A DNA stretch of 64,000 nt. It comes from Alphaproteobacteria bacterium (GTDB lineage Bacteria; Pseudomonadota; Alphaproteobacteria; Sphingomonadales; Sphingomonadaceae). This document shows, in pieces, positions 34,126 through 45,820 of the stretch (within the stretch, counting starts at the first letter, position 1; each line of letters starts with the position of its first letter). A model generated the notes under the pieces. That model saw only the letters and a program-made list of their open reading frames with translations, made no database searches and was not told the origin of the DNA. Made by a program: the position numbers and the translations under genes. The stretch is taken from positions 319,034 through 383,033 of the forward strand of contig JAUHWC010000003.1 in the NCBI GenBank assembly GCA_030424845.1, given 5' to 3'.

Positions 34126-34467
34126 ATGAGTGACGAGAAACCCGCACGGGAACCCATTGAGGAGGATGCGCGAATCGACGCGCTCGAGGCGCGGCTTAGA
34201 GCCGCCCGGAGCCGCGAGGAGGAGCGCAACCGGCCGAAGATTCAGGGTGCCAGCGAGAGCGAGAAGCTCGGCAGCCGTGTCCTCAGCTATCTTCTCGGCG
34301 GGATCCTTGGCGGCGCGGCTGTCGGCTGGGTCATTGACCAGTTCGCCGATACATCGCCCTGGGGCCTGTTGGTGATGCTGTTCCTCGGAATAGTCGTCGG
34401 CTTCAGGAACATAATCCGGATTTCCAGCCCGACCCCCGGCAATGGCGGCGACGGCGACAAGGTTTAG
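34126..34467 (+). CDS. atpI: ATP synthase assembly protein I (AtpI/AtpZ-like)
   Basis: A 113-residue protein: acidic/basic N-terminal half, probably helical (ARIDALEARLRAARSREEER), then two membrane segments at about 55-73 and 79-98 with LGGILGGAAVGWVID between them. AtpI assists c-ring assembly and possibly Mg2+ or ion handling; it is not essential. ATG at 34126 has AAAGGAG 6 bases upstream. First gene of the F0 operon, 14 bases before atpB. Confidence 0.88.
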   Translation: MSDEKPAREPIEEDARIDALEARLRAARSREEERNRPKIQGASESEKLGSRVLSYLLGGILGGAAVGWVIDQFADTSPWGLLVMLFLGIVVGFRNIIRISSPTPGNGGDGDKV

Positions 34468-34481
34468 GGACGATAGACACA

Positions 34482-35291
34482 GTGGCAGGCGAAACGGCCC
34501 CAGACGGCAGAGTCGATCCGATGCACCAGTTCGAAATCTATCCGCTCTTCGGGACGGATAGCTGGGAACTTGGCAACAGCGGATTCAATATCGCCTTCAC
34601 CAACTCGGCCATGTGGATGCTCATTGCAGCCCTCGGGCTGTGGGTTTTCATGATCGGGGGCATGAAGCGGGAACTCGTGCCCGGTCGCTGGCAGATGATG
34701 GTGGAAACCTTCACCGGCTTTATCGATGACATGCTGGAAGCGAACATCGGCAAGGCGGGCAAGAAGTATGTTCCTTACATCTTCAGCCTGTTCATGTTCA
34801 TCCTGTTCGCCAACCTGCTGGGCCTCGTTCCGCTGCCGCTGGCGATGGCAGGCATCCACCCGTTCACCTTCACCAGCCACTTCACCATCACCGGCGCCCT
34901 GGCGATCATGACCTTCGCCATCGTGCTGATCGTGGGCTTCTGGAAGCACGGCTTCCACTTCTTCAGCCTGTTCGTGCCGCATGGCACGCCGATGGTGATG
35001 ATCCCGCTGATCTTCCTGATCGAGCTGATCTCCTTCCTCTTCCGTCCCTTCAGCCTTGGCCTGCGACTGTTCGTGGCCATGATGGCCGGGCACGTGCTGC
35101 TGGAAGTGCTGGCCAGCTTCGTGATCGACAGCTCCGCAGCCGGCATCGGCTGGGGCCTGGCGATCGGTGGTCCCAGCTTCATCCTGATGCTGGCCATCTG
35201 CGCCCTGGAAATCCTCGTGGCAGGCATCCAGGCTTACGTTTTCGCGCTTCTCGCGTCGCTCTACATCAACGACGCCGAGAACCTTCACTAA
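34482..35291 (+). CDS. atpB: ATP synthase F0 subunit a
   Basis: A 269-residue polytopic subunit forming the proton half-channels beside the c-ring. The essential Arg lies in FRPFSLGLRLFVAMMAGHVLL near residue 190, and conserved polar residues in LEILVAGIQAYVFALLASLYI near the end. The start is taken as GTG 34482 (MAGETAPDGRVDPMHQF), matching sphingomonad homologues; ATG 34521 is an alternative. Followed by atpE. Confidence 0.96.
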   Translation: MAGETAPDGRVDPMHQFEIYPLFGTDSWELGNSGFNIAFTNSAMWMLIAALGLWVFMIGGMKRELVPGRWQMMVETFTGFIDDMLEANIGKAGKKYVPYIFSLFMFILFANLLGLVPLPLAMAGIHPFTFTSHFTITGALAIMTFAIVLIVGFWKHGFHFFSLFVPHGTPMVMIPLIFLIELISFLFRPFSLGLRLFVAMMAGHVLLEVLASFVIDSSAAGIGWGLAIGGPSFILMLAICALEILVAGIQAYVFALLASLYINDAENLH

Positions 35292-35336
35292 TCACCGTCT
35301 CAATCTCGATTAAGAGTTTCACGAAAGGAAAGTACA

Positions 35337-35564
35337 ATGGAAGCAGAAGCTGCAAAGCTCGTTGGTGCGGGTCTCGCTGCTATCGGTGCCGGCATGGCCG
35401 CTATCGGTGTGGGTAACGTCTTCGGTTCGTTCCTCGAATCCGCCCTGCGCAACCCGGGCGCTGCAGACGGCCAGCAGGGCCGCCTGTTCATCGGCTTCGC
35501 CGCAGCCGAACTTCTCGGCCTGCTGGCCTTCGTCGTGGCGATGATCCTGATCTTCGTCGCCTGA
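35337..35564 (+). CDS. atpE: ATP synthase F0 subunit c
   Basis: A 75-residue hairpin of two membrane helices, forming the rotor ring. The Gly-rich first helix has GAGMAAIGVGNVFG (18-31), the polar loop is RNPGAADGQQG, and proton-carrying Glu58 is in FAAAELLG. AAAGGA 8 bases before ATG 35337 is a strong ribosome site, fitting the high copy number needed. Confidence 0.98.
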   Translation: MEAEAAKLVGAGLAAIGAGMAAIGVGNVFGSFLESALRNPGAADGQQGRLFIGFAAAELLGLLAFVVAMILIFVA

Positions 35565-35648
35565 CGAAACCTGATTGGCAGGCCGGGCGCCGATGTGTCC
35601 GGCCAGCCGATCGCCTGATTATCTCCTGACGACAGCCGGAATCCGTCC

Positions 35649-36143
35649 ATGCCCCAGATAGCCCAATTGGCCGAAACCTATTCAAGCCAGATATTCTGGC
35701 TGCTGGTTATCTTCGGTTTCGTATTCTTCGTCATCGGTAAGGGCATGGTGCCCAAGGTGATGGATACGGTCGGTCTGCGCGACAAGCAGATCGCTGACGA
35801 CCTGGCAGCTGCCCAGGCCGCACGCGATGCTGCAGACGAGCAGGAAGAAGCCTGGCGCAAGCGGGAGAACGAGAACCGTGCCGCCGCCCAGGCGCTGGTG
35901 AGCGAGGCAAAGGCCAAGGCTGCTGCCGCCACCGAGAAGAAACTGGCTGCGGTACAGGCAAAGATCGATACGCAGGCAGCAGAGGCAGAGGCGCGCATTG
36001 CCGCAGCTTCCGCCGAAGCGGCGAGCGAAATCCAGGCCGTTGCCGGTGAGGCAGCACAGGATATCGTCGCGCGCATTGCCGGCATCGAAGTGGACCGTGC
36101 AGCCGCAAACGCTGCCGTGAAGAAGGCTCTGGCCAATGGCTAA
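35649..36143 (+). CDS. ATP synthase F0 subunit b'
   Basis: A 164-residue subunit of the peripheral stalk: one N-terminal membrane helix (about 12-30), then a long Ala/Glu/Lys coiled coil to the end. Two different b-type genes side by side, with the b' form first, are the alphaproteobacterial and cyanobacterial arrangement; the two proteins form a heterodimer. It overlaps the next b gene by 8 bases. Confidence 0.93.
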   Translation: MPQIAQLAETYSSQIFWLLVIFGFVFFVIGKGMVPKVMDTVGLRDKQIADDLAAAQAARDAADEQEEAWRKRENENRAAAQALVSEAKAKAAAATEKKLAAVQAKIDTQAAEAEARIAAASAEAASEIQAVAGEAAQDIVARIAGIEVDRAAANAAVKKALANG

Positions 36144-36732
36144 TCTACAGCAGGAAGCCCCCGAGGTTCTCACCGCCGAGGATCCCGCGGCTGAGCACGC
36201 CGTGGAAACGGTCGCGCATACCGAGGATGCGGCGGGTGATGCCCATGCCGGACCTTCCGCGCTTGGCCTGAACCCCGGTGGCTGGGTTGGCCTGGCCATG
36301 CTCGTCTTCCTGATCATCCTGATCTGGAAGGGCGTGCACAAGATCATCGTCGGCGGTCTCGACACCAAGATCGCCGCGATCCGTGCCAATCTCGATGAGG
36401 CCAAGGCGTTGCGCGAAGAGGCAGAGGCCTTGCGCGCAGAATATGCCGCCAAGATTGCCAATGCGGAAAAGGACGCGGAAGCGATGCTGGAAAACGCCAA
36501 GGCAGAGGCTGATGCCATCGTCGCCAAGGCGGAAAGCGATACCGCAGCCATGATCGCCCGTCGCGAGAAGATGGCGGCGGACAAGATCGCCGCTGCCGAG
36601 CGCCAGGCGGTGGACGATCTGCGCGCCAAGGCTGCCGAAGCATCCACCGCTGCCGCCGCCGCGCTGATTGCCGACAAGCATGATGCCGCAGCCGACGCTG
36701 CGCTGGCTGACAAGGTGATCTCGGAAATCTGA
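36136..36732 (+). CDS. atpF: ATP synthase F0 subunit b
   Basis: The 198-residue partner of b'. About 45 acidic N-terminal residues precede the membrane segment (WVGLAMLVFLIILIW, about 50-66), followed by a coiled coil (DEAKALREEAEALRAEYAAK onward). The acidic extension is longer than in E. coli. It ends the F0 operon; a strong terminator follows 29 bases later. The F1 genes are not in this window. Confidence 0.93.
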   Translation: MANLQQEAPEVLTAEDPAAEHAVETVAHTEDAAGDAHAGPSALGLNPGGWVGLAMLVFLIILIWKGVHKIIVGGLDTKIAAIRANLDEAKALREEAEALRAEYAAKIANAEKDAEAMLENAKAEADAIVAKAESDTAAMIARREKMAADKIAAAERQAVDDLRAKAAEASTAAAAALIADKHDAAADAALADKVISEI

Positions 36733-36760
36733 CTAGGTCAGCCCTAATGGCATTTTGAGG

Positions 36761-36786
36761 ACCCCGCTTCGGCGGGGTTTTCTTTT
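36761..36786 (+). terminator. Intrinsic terminator of the atp operon
   Basis: CCCCGC, tetraloop TTCG, GCGGGG (36762-36777), then TTTTCTTTT. A textbook Rho-independent terminator 29 bases past the atpF stop. Confidence 0.92.
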
Positions 36787-36848
36787 GCATCGCTGCCTCC
36801 CGCGGCATAGGTTCGCCACCGAACTGATTTCCAGTGGGAGAGAGATTG

Positions 36849-37463
36849 ATGCATGTTGCGGTACTGGGCGCGAGCGGCAAGGGCGGCTCGGAAATTGCCA
36901 AGGAACTGGCGAGGCGCGGCCACACCGTGCTGGGCCTTGCCCGCAAGCCCGAAGCCATCCCCCAGGACCCGGCCATCACGGCCAAGGCTTGCGACGCGCA
37001 TGATGGCGAGGCGCTGGCAGAGGCCATCAAGGGCGTTGATGCCGTTATCAGCGCGCTGCATTTCGACGTGACGGCAGAAGAACTGCTGGGTGCGGTGAAG
37101 AAGGCAGGGGTGAACCGCCTGCTGGTGATGGGCGGTGCGGCCAGCCTGAAGGGAGCGGACGGCGTTCGCCTGTATGATTCCCCGACCTTCCCGGAAGAGA
37201 TCAAGCCCTATGTGATCGGCGGCATCCACTTCCTCGATGCCATCCGTGAAGAGAAGGACGTTGACTGGACGTTCTTCTCGCCTGCCATGCTGATCTTCGT
37301 CGGTGAACGAAAGGGTCCGGGCAGCTATCGCCTGGGCACCGAAGAGCTGGTTGTCGATGCTGACGGCGAAAGCAAGATTTCCTACGCCGACTATGCGATC
37401 GCCATGGTGGACGAGCTGGAACAGCACAACCACAGCCGTTCGCGCTTCACCATCGCTTACTGA
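36849..37463 (+). CDS. NAD(P)-binding oxidoreductase, NmrA/atypical SDR type
   Basis: A 204-residue Rossmann-fold protein. The nucleotide-binding loop GASGKGGSEIAKELARRGH lies at residues 7-25. RLLVMGGAASL and the tail SYADYAIAMVDELE are typical of the YhfK/NmrA-like NAD(P)H-binding group. No catalytic Tyr-Lys pair is evident, so it may be a redox sensor or a reductase of unknown substrate. GGGAGAGAG precedes ATG 36849. Stand-alone gene between the atp terminator and gloB. Confidence 0.82.
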   Translation: MHVAVLGASGKGGSEIAKELARRGHTVLGLARKPEAIPQDPAITAKACDAHDGEALAEAIKGVDAVISALHFDVTAEELLGAVKKAGVNRLLVMGGAASLKGADGVRLYDSPTFPEEIKPYVIGGIHFLDAIREEKDVDWTFFSPAMLIFVGERKGPGSYRLGTEELVVDADGESKISYADYAIAMVDELEQHNHSRSRFTIAY

Positions 37464-37475
37464 GGCATCAGCGGC

Positions 37476-38234
37476 CTAGAACGAGTCCTTCGCGGCCCTG
37501 AGGGCGGCGAAGGTCTCGTGCGGCAGGTCACCGCCCCATTTCGCCTGCATTTCCGGTGCATCGGCGCGAAGGAAAGGATTGGTTGCCAGCTCGCGCGAGA
37601 GCGGGAAGGGCACCGTGGGCTCGTTGCGTGATCGCTTGTCCGTGATCTCGTCGGCATAAGCCCTCAGCGCGCTGTTGCCGGGGTCCGCATGCAGCGCGAA
37701 CCTGGCGTTCGCGGCGGTGTACTCATGCGCGCAATAGAGCGTGGTATCCGAAGGCAGGGCGCGCAATCGCTTGAGTGAGTCCCAGAACTGGGGCGCCGTG
37801 CCTTCGAACATCCGCCCGCAGCCCAGGGCGAACAGCGAATCCCCCACGAAGGCAACGGCGCTGTCCGGCAGGTGATAGGCAACATGGCCCATGGTGTGTC
37901 CGGATACGTCGATCACCGCGGCGTTGTGCTCGCCCAGCTTCACCAGGTCGCCATCGCGCACGGTCCTGTCGATCCCGGCGATCTTCTCCGCATCGCCCAG
38001 CGGGGCGGTGATGGTGCAGCCCGTGGCGGCCTTGATCGCCTCGTTCCCGCCGGCATGGTCCGGATGCCAGTGGGTGTTCCAGATCTGCGTGATCCGCCAG
38101 CCCCTGGCGTCCGCCTGGCGCAAGTATTCCGCCGCATCCGGCGTATCGATGCACACGGTCTCGTGGCTGTCGGTATCGTGCAGCAGATATCCGTAATTGT
38201 CGGACAGGCAGGGGAACTGGTGGATGGCTATCAT
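37476..38234 (-). CDS. gloB: Hydroxyacylglutathione hydrolase (glyoxalase II)
   Basis: A 252-residue metallo-beta-lactamase-fold enzyme that hydrolyses S-D-lactoylglutathione to lactate and glutathione in methylglyoxal detoxification. Metal ligands are in NTHWHPDHAGG near residue 52-62, SGHTMGHV near 110, VGDSLFALGCGRMFEG near 128-143 and CAHEYT near 170. ATG at 38234 is chosen over the upstream in-frame start. Its ATGA overlaps the stop of the VOC gene upstream, so the two are coupled. Confidence 0.95.
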   Translation of the reverse strand: MIAIHQFPCLSDNYGYLLHDTDSHETVCIDTPDAAEYLRQADARGWRITQIWNTHWHPDHAGGNEAIKAATGCTITAPLGDAEKIAGIDRTVRDGDLVKLGEHNAAVIDVSGHTMGHVAYHLPDSAVAFVGDSLFALGCGRMFEGTAPQFWDSLKRLRALPSDTTLYCAHEYTAANARFALHADPGNSALRAYADEITDKRSRNEPTVPFPLSRELATNPFLRADAPEMQAKWGGDLPHETFAALRAAKDSF

Positions 38235-38617
38235 GGGGTTTCCGGAAGGTTGAGTTGCCAGCTGATGTTGAAGGGGTCTGCAATCCACGTGAACAGCTTG
38301 CTGAAGCCGTAATTGTCGATCGGCATCATCACGCTATCGGTGAGTCCTGCGGCCATTTCGCGCAGCTGTACCTCGTTGTCGCATTCAACGTAGATCGAGG
38401 TGGCTGGGGTGAAACCGAAATTGTGGACTGGCGGGCTGTCGTAGAGCATCCACTCATTGCCGCCGATGCGGACGCGCGCGGACATGATCTGCCCCGCCTG
38501 GTCACCATCGGGGTATTCGGCCATTTCGAGCACCGCGAACCCGGGCACTGCGGATTGCCAGAGCTCCAATGCCGCCTTGGCCTGGCCCTGGAACATGAGG
38601 AATGGCGTTGCTTTCAT
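38231..38617 (-). CDS. PhnB-like VOC protein
   Basis: A 128-residue VOC domain of the PhnB/'3-demethylubiquinone' type: MKATPFLMFQGQAKAALELW, GGNEWMLYDSPPVHNFGF and YGFSKLFTWIADPFNISWQL are characteristic. The old methyltransferase label is unsupported; function is unknown. Direct coupling to gloB, another glyoxalase-system gene, suggests but does not show a link to aldehyde detoxification. ATG 38617 is used (GTG 38620 adds one residue). Confidence 0.85.
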   Translation of the reverse strand: MKATPFLMFQGQAKAALELWQSAVPGFAVLEMAEYPDGDQAGQIMSARVRIGGNEWMLYDSPPVHNFGFTPATSIYVECDNEVQLREMAAGLTDSVMMPIDNYGFSKLFTWIADPFNISWQLNLPETP

Positions 38618-38645
38618 CACGCCAGTCTACACGAGCGCCAGATAG

Positions 38646-38680
38646 AGAAAAGGCCCGCCCGGATCGCTCCGGACGGGCCT
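38646..38680 (-). terminator. Intrinsic terminator of rpsA
   Basis: AGGCCCG-C-CCGG, loop ATCGCT, CCGG-A-CGGGCCT at 38651-38680. On the minus strand it is followed by TTTTCTCTATC. It lies 31 bases past the rpsA stop codon. Confidence 0.85.
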
Positions 38681-38710
38681 TTCCAATCCCTTTGGAGGGT
38701 GTGAAGGGGA

Positions 38711-40408
<1,698 letters not shown>

Positions 40409-40772
40409 AAATAGGGTTTCCCAGTTCAATCATTTGTCCGGCCACCCGGTATGTCCGGGGGTCTTTTCTCCACCGTGGCACCATTGCCTTGGTGGGCCAA
40501 AAGGGCCGATCTGCCTGCACGGCCGGATGCCGGTACAGGCGCCTTCGAGGCAGGCGAATGAGGCGGACACGAAACGCGATGGGCTGGGTGTCGTTGCACC
40601 CCGGCAGGGATACCGGCCATTCGCGGATTGTGCCTGCGGACATGTCCCCTGTCTGTCAGACGCGCGCGCGCCTAGGCGAAATCGGTGGGCTTGGCAAGGA
40701 AAAGCGTCATCCATCCAGGGCTTGTCCAAGCCGGGCAACTATAGGAATAGGGGGGTGAGAGGAGACCTGGTA
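40409..40772. other. Intergenic region with divergent promoters of rpsA and the DUF962 gene
   Basis: 364 bases without a convincing gene. On the minus side it forms the rpsA leader, with a small stem CCCGG-ACATA-CCGGG and no strong Shine-Dalgarno. On the plus side GGAG at about 40760 serves the DUF962 gene. A GGGTG/CACCC stem near 40590 is weak. I see no clear -35/-10 pair. Confidence 0.5.
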
Positions 40773-41264
40773 ATGAGTGCATTGGCACGCAGCCTTGCCA
40801 GATATGGCGAATATCATCGCAACCGGCGCAACGTGGCCACGCATCTTGTGGGCATCCCCATGATCGTCTTGGCGGTCATGGTGCTGCTGTCGCGGCCCTA
40901 TTTGGATATTGAGCAGGGTTGGCTGACGCCGGCACGGGTGCTGATGATCCCCGTGATCATTTTCTACCTGCGGCTCGACATAAGGTTCGGCATCGTCATG
41001 GCCGTACTCTTGTCGCTGGGGTCATGGGCAGGGCTGCTGGTTGTGCGCGAGGCCACTGCCACATGGCTTGGCTGGGGCATCGGGCTATTCGTGGTAGGCT
41101 GGATATTCCAGTTCGTCGGCCACGCCTTCGAAGGGCGCAAACCGGCGTTCGTGGACGATATCAAGAGCCTGCTGGTCGGCCCGCTGTTCGTGGTGGCCGA
41201 AGTCGCCTTCATGCTGGGCCTGCGCAAGCAGTTGCAGGCCGAAATGGAGCAGCGCGAACCCTGA
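40773..41264 (+). CDS. Mpo1/DUF962-family membrane protein
   Basis: A 163-residue protein with about four hydrophobic segments. The family signature is present at both ends: YGEYHRNRRNVATHLVGIP (11-29) and FVGHAFEGRKPAFV (about 112-125), whose His residues bind iron in yeast Mpo1. Mpo1 is a dioxygenase that shortens 2-hydroxy fatty acids by one carbon. Sphingomonads make 2-hydroxy fatty acids and sphingolipids, so a role in their turnover is an attractive inference. ATG at 40773, with GGAG about 10 bases before it. Confidence 0.8.
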   Translation: MSALARSLARYGEYHRNRRNVATHLVGIPMIVLAVMVLLSRPYLDIEQGWLTPARVLMIPVIIFYLRLDIRFGIVMAVLLSLGSWAGLLVVREATATWLGWGIGLFVVGWIFQFVGHAFEGRKPAFVDDIKSLLVGPLFVVAEVAFMLGLRKQLQAEMEQREP

Positions 41265-41268
41265 TCGA

Positions 41269-41900
41269 TCAGGGGCAGGGCAGCTGCCCGGTCAGCGTGT
41301 TCACGATCTCGATGGCTTTCGAGATAGCTTCGTCCTTGTCCATCTCCGACGTGTCGAGCGTGACGGCGTCATCGGCGGCAACCAGCGGCGCGGCGGCGCG
41401 GCTGCGGTCACGCTCGTCGCGTCGGCGCAGGTCTTGTTCGATCTCCTCTAGCGAGTGTTCCTCGCCGCGATCGTTCATTTCCTGCCAGCGACGCTGCGCG
41501 CGCGCCTCCACGCTGGCCGTGACGAACAGCTTCACGTCCGCGTCCGGCGCGATCACCGTTCCGATATCGCGTCCGTCCAGAACTGCGCCACCTTGCTGCG
41601 TGGCAAAGGTGCGCTGCCGCTCGAACAGCGCCTGGCGGACTGCGGTATGGGCCGATACGCGACTGGCAAGGCCGCCGGTTGCCTCGCTGCGAAGCCCGGG
41701 GTGGCCGAGCAGTTCATCGGGAAAATTGCACGCCGCCAGCGCATCCGCCTCGCTGTCAGGATCACCGCCATCGAGCTGCAACTGGTATCCCACCGCGCGA
41801 TAGAGCAGTCCTGTGTCAAGGTGCGGCAGGCGGAAGTGGCGGCCCAGCGCCTTGGCGATGGTGCCCTTGCCTGAAGCGGTCGGTCCGTCGACTGCGATGA

Positions 41901-41904
<4 letters not shown>
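41269..41904 (-). CDS. cmk: Cytidylate kinase
   Basis: A 211-residue kinase phosphorylating CMP and dCMP. P-loop GPTASGKGT at 7-15, HLDTGLLYRAVG near 32-43, and catalytic VLDGRDIGTVIAPDADVKLF near 105. ATG at 41904 overlaps the stop of the CBU_0592-like gene as ATGA. It is the third gene of an aroA-CBU_0592-cmk unit; the classic order continues to rpsA, here interrupted by the DUF962 gene on the other strand. Confidence 0.95.
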
Positions 41905-43530
<1,626 letters not shown>

Positions 43531-43705
43531 TTACGGGCCGCGTCTTTGACAGCGCCATGCCCCTATGGCAAGGCGCGAGACATCCCGGCCAGTCCGCTCG
43601 ATTTCCACCTTGATTTGCGTGAGCGAATCGGGAAAGGGGCGCATCCGGTTTCGATATCGAATTTTACGCCTGCCCACCGGACGGCGAGACAAGGAATGGA
43701 CGAAA

Positions 43706-44032
43706 ATGGTCAAGCCTGAATGGGGCACCAAGCGCAATTGCCCGAAGTGTGGCGAGCGTTTCTATGACCTGGGCAAGGAAGACCCGGTCACCTGCATCGA
43801 ATGCGGCAACGAATGGACGCCGGAACCCGTGCTCAAGTCCAAGCAGCCGATTCCCTTTGAGGAGGAAGCCAAGAAGAAGGACGAGGAGAACGCCGATTCG
43901 GATCTGGCCGATGACGATCTGGAGGACATCGACGAGGACGATGATTCGCCCGACAACGACGTTGACCTCGGCGGTGACGACGATCTCGGCGTGGACACCG
44001 GCTCGGATGGTGACGGCGACGACGATAATTGA
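43706..44032 (+). CDS. TIGR02300 (FYDLN acid) family protein
   Basis: A 108-residue protein with a zinc-ribbon-like head: CPKCGERFYDLGKEDPVTCIECG (two CxxC pairs, residues 12-34) holding the FYDL motif. The tail from about residue 48 is almost wholly Asp/Glu/Gly. The family is alphaproteobacterial and of unknown function. ATG at 43706 is supported by AAGGA about 10 bases upstream and by the family N-terminus MVKPEWGTKR. Divergent from aroA. Confidence 0.9.
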   Translation: MVKPEWGTKRNCPKCGERFYDLGKEDPVTCIECGNEWTPEPVLKSKQPIPFEEEAKKKDEENADSDLADDDLEDIDEDDDSPDNDVDLGGDDDLGVDTGSDGDGDDDN

Positions 44033-44125
44033 TATTTTCCCTCTTGCGCTTCGGAGGGTTCGGCCATAGATGGCCCCCTCCCCCAAGGGACGCAGTTGTG
44101 ATACAGCTGCAAACATGAATGGAAC

Positions 44126-44201
44126 GGGGCCTTAGCTCAGCTGGGAGAGCGCAACACTGGCAGTGTTGAGGTCAGCGGTTCGATCCCGCTAGGCTCCACC
44201 A
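44126..44201 (+). tRNA. tRNA-Ala (anticodon GGC)
   Basis: A 76-base cloverleaf: acceptor GGGGCCT pairs with AGGCTCC (one G:T), D arm GCTC/GAGC, anticodon stem CAACA/TGTTG with loop CTGGCAG (anticodon GGC, alanine), T arm AGCGG/CCGCT around TTCGATC, discriminator A and encoded CCA at 44199-44201. Confidence 0.95.
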
Positions 44202-44320
44202 TTCACTGACACATAAGTCGGGTTTCTGATGAAATTCGCACGCTGGCCGACGAGTTCTCGTCCGCCGGCGTTTTTCGCGTTTGGTGCCGGTTCGCCGGTG
44301 TATTTGGAGTGGCAGAGCAC

Positions 44321-45787
44321 ATGTTCGATACGCTGTCCGACAATCTCGGCAATGTTTTCGACCGGCTGCGCGGGCGCGGTGCGCTCAGCGAGCAGGATGT
44401 GCGCGATGCGATGCGCGAAGTGCGCGTGGCGCTGCTCGAAGCAGACGTGGCGCTGCCCGTTGCCAGGGACTTCATCAACCGCGTCACCGAAAAGGCGGTT
44501 GGTTCGCAGGTCCTGAAGTCGGTCAAGCCCGGCCAGCAAGTAGTCAAGATCGTCAATGACGAGCTGATCGCCATGCTCGGCGGCGAGGACGAGAATGCAG
44601 GCGAGGGTGCGCCCCTCAACCTCGACGTTCGCCCGCCTGCCGTGGTGATGATGGTCGGCCTGCAGGGTTCGGGCAAGACCACCAGCACCGCCAAGATCGC
44701 CAAGCTGCTGAAGGACAAGCACGGCAAGAAGCCGCTGATGGCCTCGCTCGACGTCAATCGTCCGGCGGCGCAGGAACAGCTCGCCGTTCTCGGGCAGCAG
44801 GCCGATGTCGCCACATTGCCGATCGTCGCCGGCCAGCAGCCGGTCGACATCGCCCGCCGCGCGCTCGAATCCGCCAGGCTGCAGAATGTCGACGTGCTGC
44901 TGCTCGACACCGCGGGTCGCCTGCATGTCGATGAAGCGCTGATGGCGGAAATGAAGGCGGTCGCCGGCGTTTCCACCCCTGCCGAAGTGCTGCTGGTAGC
45001 GGACAGCCTGACCGGCCAGGACGCGGTGAACGTGGCGCAGAGCTTCAGCGATGAAGTGCCGCTGACCGGCGTTGTGCTCACCCGCATGGATGGTGATGCC
45101 CGTGGCGGCGCGGCGCTCTCCATGCGCGCGGTCACCGGCAAGCCGATCAAGTTTGCCGGTACGGGCGAAAAGCTCGATGCGATCGAGCGTTTCCACCCGG
45201 CCCGCGTGGCTGACCGCATCCTTGGCATGGGTGACGTTGTCTCGCTGGTCGAAAAGGCCGCCGAAGTCGTCAACAAGGAAGAGGCCAACAAGCTGGCCGA
45301 GCGCATGATGAAGGGTCAGTTCGACATGAACGACCTGCGCACCCAGCTGGCCCAGATGCAGAAGATGGGCGGCCTCGGCATGCTTGCCGGCATGATGCCG
45401 GGCATGAAGAAGGCCAAGGCGGCGATGGCCCAGTCCGGCATGGACGACAAGGTGCTGGTCCACATGGATGCCATCATCGGTTCCATGACCAAGAAGGAAC
45501 GCGCGGCACCCCAGCTGATGAACGCCAAGCGCAAGAAGCGCGTAGCGGCCGGCAGCGGCACCACGGTGCAGGAGGTCAACAAGCTCCTCAAGATGCATCA
45601 GGAAATGGGCCGCGCGATGAAGCAGATCAAGAAGATGGGCGGGCTGAAGGGCCTTGCCGCCATGTTCGGTGCCGGGGGCGGTGGTGCTCCGGGCGGGGCC
45701 GGAGGCGGCGGTGCTGCCGGCGGGCTTCCCGGCGGCGGCGCGGGCGGCCTTCCTCCCGGCTTGCAGAATTTGATGAACAAGAAGTGA
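44321..45787 (+). CDS. ffh: Signal recognition particle protein Ffh
   Basis: A 488-residue GTPase that, with 4.5S RNA, targets nascent membrane proteins to FtsY. N domain about 1-85; G domain with P-loop GLQGSGKTTSTAKIAKLL near 105, DVNRPAAQEQL, DTAGRLHVDE, TRMDGDARGGAALS; then the Met-rich M domain (MQKMGGLGMLAGMMPGMKKA onward). The C-terminus carries an unusual Gly/Ala/Pro-rich run before the closing LPPGLQNLMNKK. ATG 44321 gives canonical MFDTLSDNLG; GTG 44309 would add four residues. It leads the ffh-rpsP-rimM cluster. Confidence 0.96.
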   Translation: MFDTLSDNLGNVFDRLRGRGALSEQDVRDAMREVRVALLEADVALPVARDFINRVTEKAVGSQVLKSVKPGQQVVKIVNDELIAMLGGEDENAGEGAPLNLDVRPPAVVMMVGLQGSGKTTSTAKIAKLLKDKHGKKPLMASLDVNRPAAQEQLAVLGQQADVATLPIVAGQQPVDIARRALESARLQNVDVLLLDTAGRLHVDEALMAEMKAVAGVSTPAEVLLVADSLTGQDAVNVAQSFSDEVPLTGVVLTRMDGDARGGAALSMRAVTGKPIKFAGTGEKLDAIERFHPARVADRILGMGDVVSLVEKAAEVVNKEEANKLAERMMKGQFDMNDLRTQLAQMQKMGGLGMLAGMMPGMKKAKAAMAQSGMDDKVLVHMDAIIGSMTKKERAAPQLMNAKRKKRVAAGSGTTVQEVNKLLKMHQEMGRAMKQIKKMGGLKGLAAMFGAGGGGAPGGAGGGGAAGGLPGGGAGGLPPGLQNLMNKK

Positions 45788-45820
45788 TTTCAAAGATTTG
45801 AATTGGAAAGGTAATACAAA

